From contig JANOKS010000100.1 in NCBI GenBank assembly GCA_031419455.1, positions 1 to 64,000 of the forward strand: DNA of 64,000 bases, read 5' to 3'. A program made the position numbers and the translations under genes. Origin of the DNA: UBA7672 sp031419455. GTDB lineage: Bacteria; Pseudomonadota; Alphaproteobacteria; Caulobacterales; Hyphomonadaceae. Numbering within the stretch: the first letter of the stretch is position 1; each line of letters starts with the position of its first letter. Under the pieces are notes generated by a model. It saw only the letters and a list, made by a program, of their open reading frames with translations. It searched no databases and had not been told where the DNA came from. Below, piece by piece: positions 1-8,236 of the stretch.

Positions 1-296
1 GCCGGCGTCCAACAACGCTAAAGATGTCCGGCCGGTCGCTCGATCAGACTTCAACGGCCGATTTTCGCTCGCATTCCTGCCGTTGCCGTATGGATGGATT
101 TTGATACCGCGATCAGTCGGTTATTCTACGTGCACTTAGACGGTCTGGGTCCCTAAGGGATGCGGCTGGTGCCTAGCCTCCACACCATTGCCAACCCAAA
201 ATGTGCGGTGTTTCAGGGTGCGGATCAAAAAATTACGACCTGCGTCCCTCCATTGAACCCGCCGGGGTGCCAGCAATTGCAGATTGAGAAGCTACC
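1..296. other. Left edge, no gene seen
   Basis: I see no supported coding region, RNA gene or clear repeat here. It lies downstream of the minus-strand operon that ends at 297, so it could hold that operon's terminator or the edge of an element, but no stem followed by a T-run was recognised. Confidence 0.3.
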
Positions 297-653
297 TCAG
301 TGGTGCCCGTCCTCCCGGGAAACGTGCGCCGCGTAGGCGCACATGATGCGGCACTCCGCACTGGCCAGCAGCTTGTGCAACCCCTCGAACCAGTCAGCTG
401 ACTGACCGATCTGGCGGACCAACCCCGTCAGCGCGTCATCTCCGAGTTCGTGCGCCATCGCGACAAGCTCGTCCTTGGACTTCTTCAACGTCAACCAGGC
501 GAGCCGAACCGAGATCAAGTGCGGATTGGCGAGTTGGGCCCATTCCGCGTTGGTCGGTGGCGTCCAGCCGGTCGCGTCTGTTTCCCATGGATCGAACTCC
601 AGTTCCGCCATGGTTTCGATGTCGACAAGAGGTGAGCCCATTGGATCACTCAT
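297..653 (-). CDS. Hypothetical protein (118 aa), last gene of a coupled operon
   Basis: A soluble protein of unknown function with no signal peptide or membrane segment. It is acidic at the N-terminus (ETMAELEFDPWET) and has a helical body. Its ATG overlaps the stop of the upstream gene in an ATGA arrangement (650-653), so the two are probably translationally coupled. It sits in a degenerate mobile region beside an integrase remnant, so it is probably cargo of an old integrative element. I do not recognise the family. Confidence 0.6.
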   Translation of the reverse strand: MSDPMGSPLVDIETMAELEFDPWETDATGWTPPTNAEWAQLANPHLISVRLAWLTLKKSKDELVAMAHELGDDALTGLVRQIGQSADWFEGLHKLLASAECRIMCAYAAHVSREDGHH

Positions 654-1468
654 GGTGTCGGAACCCGTGAAAGCCTGAGTTCTTGAAGCTTCAGCAGCAT
701 GGCGAGCGTCTTCTCGAACAGGCGTGTCAGGCGTTCGTCGAGTGTCAGCAGCAGGTTCATACGGAAGGGGTCGAGGCTTTCGCCCTGCGCCTGGAGGCGT
801 ATGGCGGGGCGCCGCGACAGCTGCCCGCGCGTTGTCGAATGGATCGCTATTGTTTCATCTCTGAGAAAGCGAAGGAGCTGCGCCGCATTCCGCGCGTAGG
901 GCTGGTAGCTGTCGCCATCATGCGGCTGTCCGTCCGGATGTGTCTGCTCGTCGTCTCCGACAACGTCTTCCCACCAGTTGACGGTATCCTCGCGCAACGC
1001 GGCCAGCGCCTCCGCGTAACCGGCCGGATCGCCGGTTTCGAGAATGGCAATGGCGCGAAGCGTCATCTTCTCGTCGGCATCATTGTCGAAGCCTGTTGCT
1101 TCATCTTCCTCTGACTTGGCGGCAAGGGCAGGAGATAGCTCGTCCTTGTCAGTCTTCTCACCGGTCGCGATCATGGCCCTTCGGACAGTTTCGGCAGTCT
1201 TGAAATCCGTTCCCAGGCGATCCTGCAGGGCGGCCATGTGCGCCGCCCGCTCCCCGACGACCAGCCGGCAACGCCGCCATTCAAGCCAGACCAGCTGGTC
1301 GACCAGACTTGTTTCAGTCGGGCCCTGGGGGCTGTGATCGCGGCGGAAAGCGGCGCGGAGCGCATGAAACGCCTGTGGCTCCTCCCAGGGAAGCAAGGCG
1401 CGTTCCATTGGCTCGACAACAGCATGTCGCCGGCCGCCATCGATGGAAACGAGATTGCGCCTGCTCAC
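650..1468 (-). CDS. Hypothetical protein (272 aa) of a mobile-element-associated type
   Basis: A soluble protein of unknown function. The N-terminal part (residues about 23-70) has a pattern with LLPWEEP, a following DHSPQGPTE and an LVWLEWRRCRL segment. It resembles a widespread hypothetical family with the layout LLPxEDP...LV...WRxxR; I make this link from memory, with low confidence. The middle is acidic and low complexity (about 105-135). The GTG start at 1468 overlaps the stop of the small upstream ORF (TGGTGAGC), and its stop overlaps the next ATG, giving a tight three-gene unit. Function is unknown. Confidence 0.6.
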   Translation of the reverse strand: MSRRNLVSIDGGRRHAVVEPMERALLPWEEPQAFHALRAAFRRDHSPQGPTETSLVDQLVWLEWRRCRLVVGERAAHMAALQDRLGTDFKTAETVRRAMIATGEKTDKDELSPALAAKSEEDEATGFDNDADEKMTLRAIAILETGDPAGYAEALAALREDTVNWWEDVVGDDEQTHPDGQPHDGDSYQPYARNAAQLLRFLRDETIAIHSTTRGQLSRRPAIRLQAQGESLDPFRMNLLLTLDERLTRLFEKTLAMLLKLQELRLSRVPTP

Positions 1469-1632
1469 CAGAATCTCCTTCCAGACATGGGCGGCCTGAC
1501 GCCCGCTTGTCGACCGGAGCGACGCCGGCCTGTGCTTCCGAGCCTCGCCAACAGGTGGAGGTGCGCATCATTCACCTCGGCTTCCGCATTTCGGATCCGC
1601 GCATCGATGTTTTCAAACGTCTTCTGCCGCAT
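1465..1632 (-). CDS. Small hypothetical protein (55 aa), first gene of the coupled operon
   Basis: This short ORF begins MRQKTFENIDARIRNAEAEV, a plausible amphipathic helix, and its tail is basic. It ends in a GTGA-type overlap with the 272-aa gene, which is the main evidence that it is real. No convincing ribosome binding site is visible, and its start lies inside the 3' end of the integrase remnant in another frame. An ORF extended upstream to 1737 is also open, but those residues look unlike protein. Confidence 0.35.
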   Translation of the reverse strand: MRQKTFENIDARIRNAEAEVNDAHLHLLARLGSTGRRRSGRQAGVRPPMSGRRFW

Positions 1633-2053
1633 GTGCTTTGGTCGCCAGTAGAAGCTGTTTGGGAATAAGGTGAACTTCGATCGGGCTGTACCATCGGCCT
1701 GCCATGCCCTCACCGCGCAGTTCTGCCTTGCGGGCATCGAAGCAGTCCTTGGCGATGTCTCGCAGCAAGTGGTGGCTGGCTTTGGTTTTCAGCTTTCGGG
1801 CGCTGATGGGGTCGACGCGGTCGTCAACGAGCCGTCGAGCAGCCTCAGCCGCGCGGCGCGCATCACCGAGCCCCACTCGCGGCCAGCCGCCGAGGCCCAT
1901 GTCACGTCGCCGCCCGAACTGACGGTACCGAAGCATCCAGCGCCCAGACTCTGCGTCCGGCTTGATCAGGTAGAGACCCGCGCCGTCCAGATGCTTGCCG
2001 GGCGGCAGGGATCGAAGTGTCAGTGTCGTCAGGCGGTTCGAAAGTCTCGGCAT
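1613..2053 (-). pseudogene. Integrase remnant, DUF4102 N-terminal domain only
   Basis: From the ATG at 2053 the product begins MPRLSNRLTTLTLRSLPPGK and continues through YLIKPDAESGRWMLRYRQFG and the GLGGWPRVGLGDARRAAEAA block. These are typical of the N-terminal DUF4102 arm-binding domain of alphaproteobacterial tyrosine recombinases. It stops after about 146 residues, where intact integrases run to about 400, and no catalytic R...HxxR...Y block follows in any frame. It is therefore a truncated integrase marking a former integrative element. The open frame upstream of 2062 is arginine-rich and is probably not translated. Confidence 0.7.
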
Positions 2054-2167
2054 TCTGTCCATCCATGGAGCCCTCCACCGGCGCCTCGCTGGCAAGCGAA
2101 TTCTGGCGAACCGTCGAGGACAAAGGCGCACTCTAACTCCTTGAGTGTACCTGTGTTTTCTGCTCAC

Positions 2168-2699
2168 TTCGAGCGCACCAGCGGGTGCCGGTGAACGCTA
2201 GCGAACGATGGAACTATGCCTGTACCGCCCACCAGCCTGGACCAATTATAAGACAAGCGACTATACAAAGTCATCGCCGCGCGCAGATCCCCTCCTCGGC
2301 GAGTGCTCGTTGCCAAGTGTTGCCAGCGTCAAAACGGTCGCTCTATACCGGGGTATACTGATGATCGTCGAAGGCCGCATCGCGGCTCTTATTCGAACGG
2401 GTCGAAGTCGTCGATGGAGGTGGGTGGAGTTAGGTATCTCTTCCGTATCTCCCTGCCGCCCGCCAAGCGGACGGAACGTCGAAACGTTTCGCGTCCGCCT
2501 TTTCCTCTACCCGCAATTTCGAGCTCGCCTTGATGTGGCACGTCTTGCCTGGGTCGACGATCTTCTCTCCGTGCAGCTTGATCTTCTCGAATGCTAGGCC
2601 TTGCCAGCGTCTGGCGCATCGCGCTCGGGCATCCGTGGTGCGTCCGGCGCGGGCAGGCATCAGATAGCCATATCCGTGCCCATAATACCCGAAATCCGG
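2168..2699. other. Gene-poor stretch between integrase and HipA remnants
   Basis: No confident gene is seen. A minus-strand ORF at 2430-2660 contains a protein-like run (LAFEKIKLHGEKIVDPGK) and could be a fragment of an old element gene, but I cannot name it. No tRNA or attachment site was recognised next to the integrase remnant. Confidence 0.3.
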
Positions 2700-3095
2700 T
2701 CAGCGGGTCTCGGTTGCGAGCGGTACGATCATGAGCCGATGGGGGACCGCCCCGACCACGTCTTTCCGTAAAGGGAAGGTTTTTGCTTCCGCCTTCCATC
2801 GCTGATGGAAGAGGGCAACAGTTTCGGCGGCGGTTTCGAGCACCAATTTTTCCGGTAGGCGCGCCCTGTCAGCCAGATGCGCCAGTTCGTCCTTCGTGAG
2901 CCTATCAAAGCGTGCGGTGCGGCTGAATTTGAGTGCCGATGTTTCGTCCTTGATATTGGGCGTTGTCGCAACAAAGTCGTAGGCAGGGGCGAGGGCTGCG
3001 CGGCGCCGATCGGGATAGATCAGCACCAGTTATTAATGTGCATGTCCGCATTGCCGATCAAGGCATTAAACACCAAGCGCGCACGAGGCCGGCGC
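2700..3095 (-). pseudogene. hipA: HipA-like kinase, C-terminal fragment with frameshift
   Basis: HipA is the Ser/Thr kinase toxin of the HipBA persistence module. The minus strand shows the C-terminal signature in two frames: LVFNALIGNADMHINNW ends in a stop at about 3020, and the continuation LIYPDRRRAALAPAYDFV follows in the next frame. It then runs through LTKDELAHLADRARLPEKLV to the stop at 2700. In the family these are contiguous (NADxHxKNWSLIYPDG), so one base has been lost near 3024. The N-terminal half and the antitoxin hipB are absent. This is a dead fragment, consistent with a decayed element. Confidence 0.75.
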
Positions 3096-3351
3096 TTGTT
3101 TGAGGCCGTTGGTGTTGTCGCGTGCGGATGTCGACCACGGATCTCGACGTCGCGGACGTGGCGTCTGTCTCGCCGGGAGCGTCCCACCCCACCTGCGCTT
3201 GCGTGCGGGCGGGGGCGACGCGTGCCGCGCAAGGCTTCGAATAAGCGTCCTGCCCACCCCCGCACCCGCTGAACGCTCCCGAGCCTGCCAGCAGGGCCTG
3301 CCAGACGGGCAGGAGGATCGCGCGTCGATATGGCCATGACGCCGAACGGCA

Positions 3352-3999
3352 TCAGTGGGGCAGACGCTGGTCAACGTACTGCTGCCTGAAGATCGCCGTC
3401 CACGTCTTGAGATGTGCGATCTCGTTGTCCAACTCAGCGACCGCGCGAAACAGCTGCTGCGTCGGTTCCGAGCTGCCGATATTCCGAACGATCCATTCAG
3501 CAAACTTCCGGCGGGCCGCCGAAATTGTCACGAGAGCCGCACGCACACGATTGCAGGTGTTCGCTTTCCACGCTGGCGCGTGATCAAGTGTAGAAATGCT
3601 GATGCCCAGAGATCCTGTGCGCTCCACGACGGCCGCCACCGCGGCGGCTTCGTTGTTGGTCCAGCCGGTTTCCCGGGCCAGGATGTGGGCCAGCAGCGGT
3701 CGCGCCGGCGCTTGCTGCACGGCCCAACCCGCTGGCTTGTCGTCGTCGACCCGGTAGACTTCGGTCAATTCAACCCAGACGCTCAAAGGGTCTTCTGTCA
3801 GGGCTCGCGCCGTGGCGAAGTGTTCCACCACGTTGCCCCAGGCGGATGAGTCGGGCGCGAACGACCCGACGGCGGCACCGTACGAGTGATATCCGTTAGC
3901 GAGCGACCGGAGTATTGCGGCAAGTTGACCAAACGCTTTGTCGGAAGGTTTTGGGGGCAGCTGACCGACCGTGTCGGCGTTCTGGTTTGAGATCGTCAT
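3352..3999 (-). CDS. Hypothetical protein (215 aa)
   Basis: A soluble, mostly helical protein with no recognised family. It starts MTISNQNADTVGQLPPKPSD; the centre is alanine-rich (NNEAAAVAAVVERTG), and it has a basic helix (RVRAALVTISAARRKFAEW). It stands alone between the HipA fragment and a second unknown gene with which it shares orientation. The weak ribosome binding site near 4008 (GGATTTCACC) is compatible with the ATG at 3999. It is probably accessory DNA. Confidence 0.5.
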   Translation of the reverse strand: MTISNQNADTVGQLPPKPSDKAFGQLAAILRSLANGYHSYGAAVGSFAPDSSAWGNVVEHFATARALTEDPLSVWVELTEVYRVDDDKPAGWAVQQAPARPLLAHILARETGWTNNEAAAVAAVVERTGSLGISISTLDHAPAWKANTCNRVRAALVTISAARRKFAEWIVRNIGSSEPTQQLFRAVAELDNEIAHLKTWTAIFRQQYVDQRLPH

Positions 4000-4091
4000 G
4001 GTGAAATCCTTTGTGCTATCGCGTCCATCCGGGCGCGGGTCGAATTACATAATAGGCCTGTTTGGAAACCTCGGCGGCGAAGCCGAGGAAA

Positions 4092-4487
4092 TCAGCCGCG
4101 ACGGCGTGGTGGCGTAATCATAGCGTCCAACCGGTGGGCCAGCGTCTCCAGACTTTCGGCCAACGCCAGCGCAAGGCGAACGTGGCCGGCCCGAAGTTCG
4201 GCAAGCTCGAGGCGCAAGGCCATGGCCCGAGCTTGCGCTGCTTGCAGGTAGTTGGCCGCCTCACCCATGAGCGCCTCGGCATTGTCGGGTTGTTCAACCG
4301 GGGAGGGGGCTGTCACATCCCTGCCGTCGTCATCATTCAGCAAGCTAGCCAGAATTGCGCTTCGCGCGCGACGGATGGGGCCAACCATTTCTCTGATTTG
4401 GCGGTCGTACCGTTCGACGGCTCGATTACGGTCTCGCCCCGATGCACGAGGCTGGCTGGCGTTCTTGGATGTCCACTTCATATTCAT
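4092..4487 (-). CDS. Hypothetical protein (131 aa)
   Basis: I chose the ATG at 4487 because it follows a good ribosome binding site (AGAGGAAATTGTC); the frame is open to an ATG at 4556 but without such a signal. The product starts MNMKWTSKNASQPRASGRDR, is basic at its N-terminus and then largely helical (AANYLQAAQARAMALRLELAELRAG), suggesting a coiled coil. No family is recognised. It runs in the same direction as the gene ending at 3352 but about 90 bases separate them. Confidence 0.5.
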   Translation of the reverse strand: MNMKWTSKNASQPRASGRDRNRAVERYDRQIREMVGPIRRARSAILASLLNDDDGRDVTAPSPVEQPDNAEALMGEAANYLQAAQARAMALRLELAELRAGHVRLALALAESLETLAHRLDAMITPPRRRG

Positions 4488-4617
4488 GACAATTTCCTCT
4501 TTCGGCCCAGCTCGGGATTTCCCTCGGAAACCGTCGAAAAGCGGGTCGATACTCATTACTTATTCAGTCTCAACAGACCGACCGTTTTTTCCAATACTTT
4601 CAGACGGTTATGACGAT

Positions 4618-4905
4618 ATGACAGGTGCCCGGCGCACTGACAGGGCACCGGGCGCAGCGAGACCCAATCCTATCGGCGCTTCATCGATCACGCAGGGCGC
4701 AAGCGAGCATGACGCTGCACTGCAGAGTCTGAGCGCGCCCGGCCACGAAGACCGGGCGCCGAACCTGTTGTTTCGCGCAACCATGGTCGGCATCTGGATC
4801 GCCGGCATCCTGATCATCGCGATGATGGCCGGTGCGAGCAGGACCTCATCGCCCCCCGGCGCGAAGCCGGAGATCCTGGCGCGCCAATGTCCCAATGCGC
4901 CCTAA
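4618..4905 (+). CDS. Possible small membrane protein (95 aa)
   Basis: The frame from the ATG at 4618 encodes a polar 50-residue N-terminus and one hydrophobic segment (TMVGIWIAGILIIAMMAGAS). That looks like a real transmembrane helix, after which the product ends within about 25 residues. No clear ribosome binding site precedes it and the opposite strand is also open, so it may be spurious. Open frame continues upstream to 4252, but that part is antisense to the better-supported gene at 4092-4487. Confidence 0.3.
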   Translation: MTGARRTDRAPGAARPNPIGASSITQGASEHDAALQSLSAPGHEDRAPNLLFRATMVGIWIAGILIIAMMAGASRTSSPPGAKPEILARQCPNAP

Positions 4906-5219
4906 GTCACGGAAGTCTGTGCAGCGGCAGCCCACCCGCCGTCATTCGCGGTAACGCCGCATGTCCGGCGACATCGTCCGCCTGACGCGGGCGCGTTCGG
5001 CTCCAGCGGCGCTGCGGGCCAGATGAGGCCGGAGGTCAGTGGAAAACGCCCAGCGCCGCTGGAGGTGGCCTCGAGGGTCACCGGGCGATGTGGTCCGTCC
5101 CCGCCCCGGAGGGCGCGTCCGTCCCGCCAACGTCCGGTGTTGGCGAGATAGAGCCTATCGAGACCGCTGACCGAAGGGATGCATGCGCCCGCAAACACTT
5201 GTGGCGTCAGCCCAAACAG
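4906..5219. other. Non-coding, structured spacer with inverted repeats
   Basis: No convincing gene. It holds a perfect 14-bp inverted repeat, CTCCAGCGGCGCTG at 5001-5014 and its complement at 5051-5064, with a 36-base loop. A smaller hairpin lies at about 5115-5135 (CGCCAACG/TGTTGGCG). The minus-strand ORF at 4902-5198 reads straight through these palindromes and is not credible as protein. Confidence 0.5.
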
Positions 5220-5248
5220 AAAAGGCCGGAGCGAGGCTCCGGCCTTTT
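5220..5248. terminator. Bidirectional intrinsic terminator
   Basis: AAAAGGCCGGAGC and its exact complement flank a GAG loop, giving a 9-bp GC stem (5224-5232 with 5236-5244) extended by four A-T pairs. The A-tract and T-tract make it functional on both strands. It lies 26 bases past the stop of the minus-strand gene 5275-7245 and is evidently its terminator. Confidence 0.85.
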
Positions 5249-5274
5249 CCGTCTAGCGGGTGGTGGGACCCGGA

Positions 5275-7245
5275 CTAGAGATCGATGTCGTCGCGGGCGG
5301 GCATCATGCGGCCGCCCATGCCGGAGGCTGCCATCTCCTTCGCGTCGAGCGCGCCGGAGTTGTCGACGTCGAGGGCCTTGAAGCGCGGCTTCATCGAGGC
5401 CATCGGGCCTTTCAGTTCGACTTCCTGGATCAGGCCATCGACGTTGTCGTCGATCATGCCGACCGACATGGACGACATCAGCTGCGACTGGAGGTCGTTG
5501 CGAATGTTGTCGACGGTCTCGTCAGCCCAGCGATAGTTGATGCGGAAATACATCATCTCTTCGTTGGTCTGTTCGCCCCAGGTGATGTCGCGCTTCGGAT
5601 CGGGGTTGGCGCGGTTGTTGGTGGAGTTGTCGTAGATCCACTTCGCGACCAGCTTGGCGCCTTTCTTGACGAGGATCGGCTCCTTCGGGTCGTAGTCGCG
5701 CTGCCAGTTGAAATCGTACTTCGGCAGGCTGAGGAGCATCTCTTCCTTGCCGTCCGGCGTGATCATCTTCAGCTCAACGCTGAAGCCGCGATAGTGGGAG
5801 TGCGGATAGAGCGTGTAGAGATACGCATCCGCCGGGAAGGTCTGGTAGGAGACCTCCTCGTGGCGCGCGGCGCCGGCCGGGATCTTCAGGCCGAAGTCGC
5901 CGATGACGGTCGAGCGCTTGATGAATTTCGGCGGGGCCTTCAGCGTGTAGAAGCCGACCTGCGTGCGGTCGGTCGCGGCCTTGCCGGTGGTGGTGTAGTG
6001 CAACTGGAAGTTGAGCTTGCCGCCGCCCGGGACCGGCGCGCCGGCGTCCTTGGCGATGACCTGCGCTTCGGCGCCTGGCGTGTAGGAGCCGACCGAGCCG
6101 CCGGGGATTTTCGACCTCGGCAGTTTCGGGTCGGCGACGTGGTTCGACACGACGTGGTGCAGGACCGAGCGGTCGCCCGGCTTGATCGAGATGGCGCGCA
6201 GCCAGCTGTCTTCCTTGAACGGGTTGTCGACGCGCATGTTCTGGTACTCGATGAGGCCTTTTGCGGCGACGTCGAACGCGGGCAGTTCGACGATCACGTC
6301 GGGCTTGCCGAGATAGGTGGGCCATTCGGGGGCTTCGGACGCGTCTTCCTTCAGGGCGTCACGGCCGGTGCCGCGCGGCGCGCCAGCCTCGAGCCAGTGG
6401 ATCAGCGTCCTGGTCTGGTCGGCCGTCATGCCCTGGTCGTTCTGGAACGAACCGATGTGGGGATCGGCGAAGTAGGGAGGCATGCGCTCAGAGCGGACCG
6501 ACTCGCGGATCATCGGCGACATGGCCTTCACGATCTCGAAGCTGTCCATCGCGAAGGGGGCGATGCCGCCCTTCTGGTGGCAGGTGACGCACTTGGCCTG
6601 GAGGATCGGGGCGATCTCGTCGGAGTAGGAGATGCTGGCGTGCTCGGCGGCCTTGCCGCGTGCGGCGAACTTGATCTCGGCGCCGGACTTCACGTCGATG
6701 CGCGATTTGGCGGGGGCCACGCCGGCGACGACGGCGTCGATCGCCTTCGCGGTTTCGGCGATGGGGCCGTGATAGGCGATCTTGAACCCGGCTTTCGGGT
6801 CGATGACGAAGACTTCGCCTTCGCGCTGGACGCCGAGCGATTCACCGACGAGCTGGAGCTCATCGACGAGCACGGGGATGTCGAAGCCCTGCGACTTGGC
6901 CTCGGCGGCGGCGGCGTCGCGCCCATCCTTCGAGTTCAGCATGTAGAAGAGGACGCCCTGGGCCTTGTACTTCGCCTGCAGCTTTTCGAGGTCGGCGGCG
7001 GCCTTGCGCGACACGCTCGTGCCATTGACCTGGCTCATCAGCACGATGGCCCTGGCGTCCCTGAAATAGTGCAGCTCGTGCGCGAGGCGGGTGTGGTCGG
7101 TGAGCTGGAAGTTGTCGGCGCGCTCGGGGATGGAGGTGGCGGTCGTCGGCGCAGCAATGGCGGAGACGCCAAGGGCGGAGACGCCAAGGGCGGCGGCGCC
7201 GAGGATGGCGGCGGCCATCGTCGAGGCGAGCAGGGTGCGTTTCAT
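5275..7245 (-). CDS. Secreted redoxin / cytochrome c / copper monooxygenase-like protein
   Basis: A 656-aa multidomain periplasmic protein, probably a redox enzyme of unknown substrate. Visible in order: signal peptide (1-31) containing a duplicated ALGVS unit; a thioredoxin/AhpC-like domain (about 42-178); a cytochrome c-type heme site CVTCH (219-223) with a possible axial Met in ERMPPY; a peptidylglycine monooxygenase-like copper domain (about 310-570) with His pair 363-364, QLHY at 414-417, PHSHYRG at 481-487 and NEEMM at 561-565; and one EF-hand, DVDNSGALDAKE (626-637). The redoxin position usually occupied by a catalytic Cys reads SQVNGTSVS, so that domain looks thiol-inactive. The gene is monocistronic with a strong terminator. 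Relatives are usually annotated redoxin-domain protein; the reaction is unknown. Confidence 0.85.
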   Translation of the reverse strand: MKRTLLASTMAAAILGAAALGVSALGVSAIAAPTTATSIPERADNFQLTDHTRLAHELHYFRDARAIVLMSQVNGTSVSRKAAADLEKLQAKYKAQGVLFYMLNSKDGRDAAAAEAKSQGFDIPVLVDELQLVGESLGVQREGEVFVIDPKAGFKIAYHGPIAETAKAIDAVVAGVAPAKSRIDVKSGAEIKFAARGKAAEHASISYSDEIAPILQAKCVTCHQKGGIAPFAMDSFEIVKAMSPMIRESVRSERMPPYFADPHIGSFQNDQGMTADQTRTLIHWLEAGAPRGTGRDALKEDASEAPEWPTYLGKPDVIVELPAFDVAAKGLIEYQNMRVDNPFKEDSWLRAISIKPGDRSVLHHVVSNHVADPKLPRSKIPGGSVGSYTPGAEAQVIAKDAGAPVPGGGKLNFQLHYTTTGKAATDRTQVGFYTLKAPPKFIKRSTVIGDFGLKIPAGAARHEEVSYQTFPADAYLYTLYPHSHYRGFSVELKMITPDGKEEMLLSLPKYDFNWQRDYDPKEPILVKKGAKLVAKWIYDNSTNNRANPDPKRDITWGEQTNEEMMYFRINYRWADETVDNIRNDLQSQLMSSMSVGMIDDNVDGLIQEVELKGPMASMKPRFKALDVDNSGALDAKEMAASGMGGRMMPARDDIDL

Positions 7246-7390
7246 GGATGTCTCCTTCAGGAGGCGGCAAGCGCGGTGCGGGGAGGCGGGTGTAATTCCA
7301 GTTACGAGTTTTCGCGCGAATGCCGAAAAACGTCAATGCGCAGAGGGGGTTTGCGCGGTCACCCCTTGGGCTCCGGGGATAACGTTCTCG

Positions 7391-8053
7391 CTAGTTGACG
7401 TAGGGGTAGGTTGGGGCATGGAGAGGCGTTCCCGGAAGCTGGTGCTTCCGGGGTGAGTGGGGAGTGGCGAATAGCGAAGGGCGCCGAGGCGGGCCGCGGG
7501 CTTTCGTGATCCCGCCCTCGTGGTTCGACGGACGCTCCCTGCGGTCGCTGCTCACCATGAGGGCTACGCTGCCAGTCGCGCGTACAGAACCACGCGCAAC
7601 ACCCACCAGCTCATGCTGAGCAGCTGCGCGCAGCGCGGCGTCCGTCGAAGCATGGGCCACGCGCACAGACGCTGCGCCCCAGCGCTGGCGCAGTTGCGCG
7701 GTGTAGTGCGCGGCGGCGCGGCTGAGGTTCTGCACCTGGTCGATGTAGGAGCGGATGCGCGCCATGACGGCGATGTTGTCTGGGGGGAGGTCTGCGAGTT
7801 CGAGCTTCACGTCGCGGGGGTTGTAGCCGAGGCGGCGGTAGGCTTCGCGCCACAGCGCATACGCAAGCGTGGCTTCGGCGGCGAGGAGCGGGTGGGCGAG
7901 CGCGTCGGCCTTGCGCTGGTCGGGCTTGCCACGGATGAGCCGAAAACCTTCGGTGATCAGCGGAATGACGAACAGCCAGAAGCACGCGAACATTCCCGCG
8001 AGTGCGGGAAGGTCGCGCAACAGCCATGCAGGTATGCGGCGTTCGTGCTTCAT
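7391..8053 (-). CDS. Hypothetical membrane-anchored protein, tail read into repeats
   Basis: The N-terminus MKHERRIPAWLLRDLPALAG is followed by a hydrophobic segment (MFACFWLFVIPLI, about 21-33), giving a type II single-pass topology. A helical region follows to about residue 140. From about residue 150 onward the frame runs through intergenic repeat DNA (7460-7565), and the residues (SSDRRERPSNHEGGITKARG and beyond) do not look like protein, so the native stop may have been lost. No family is recognised. It lies downstream of the B12 operon in the same direction but behind a 180-base spacer with TTTGGGGGAAAC repeats. Confidence 0.5.
   Translation of the reverse strand: MKHERRIPAWLLRDLPALAGMFACFWLFVIPLITEGFRLIRGKPDQRKADALAHPLLAAEATLAYALWREAYRRLGYNPRDVKLELADLPPDNIAVMARIRSYIDQVQNLSRAAAHYTAQLRQRWGAASVRVAHASTDAALRAAAQHELVGVARGSVRATGSVALMVSSDRRERPSNHEGGITKARGPPRRPSLFATPHSPRKHQLPGTPLHAPTYPYVN
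7460..7565. repeat. Intergenic palindromic repeat DNA
   Basis: GGGGAGTGGCGAATAGCGAA at 7460-7479 matches the core of the repeat at 29571-29656. Next to it GCCCTCGTGGT and ACCATGAGGGC form an imperfect inverted repeat (about 7514-7565). Both look like the repeat families seen in other gaps of this window and lie within the 3' part of the ORF at 7391-8053. Confidence 0.5.
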
Positions 8054-8100
8054 GGGCGCGATTATACGGCCGTATTTTACCCCGCCGATCCTGTGCCTCT

Positions 8101-8190
8101 GTTTCCCCCAAATTTTTCAGGCAAGTGGTTGAGATTGCGGAGGAAGATTTCTGAGTTTCCCCCAAATCGTGACAACGCGTTTCCCCCAAA
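8101..8190. repeat. Three direct repeats of TTTGGGGGAAAC
   Basis: On the plus strand GTTTCCCCCAAA occurs exactly at 8101-8112, 8155-8166 and 8179-8190. Spacing is 54 and 24 bases, both multiples of three. They lie between btuD and the unknown gene starting at 8053, so they could be binding sites in the latter's promoter or a remnant of a coding repeat (LGET in one frame). Confidence 0.6.
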
Positions 8191-8236
8191 CTCGGCGCCA
8201 TTCGCGTGCCTGCCCGCAACGCGGAAGGCGGCGCGA

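Noticed and set aside
1..296. Insertion-sequence end at the left edge
   Set aside because: No transposase, terminal repeat or target duplication could be recognised.
4902..5198. 98-aa minus-strand ORF
   Set aside because: It reads through long inverted repeats, has no ribosome binding site and no protein-like composition.
5260..7398. 712-codon plus-strand frame opposite the redoxin/cytochrome gene
   Set aside because: The opposite strand has a complete domain series, signal peptide and terminator; this frame is Gly/Val/Asp-rich GC-codon shadow.
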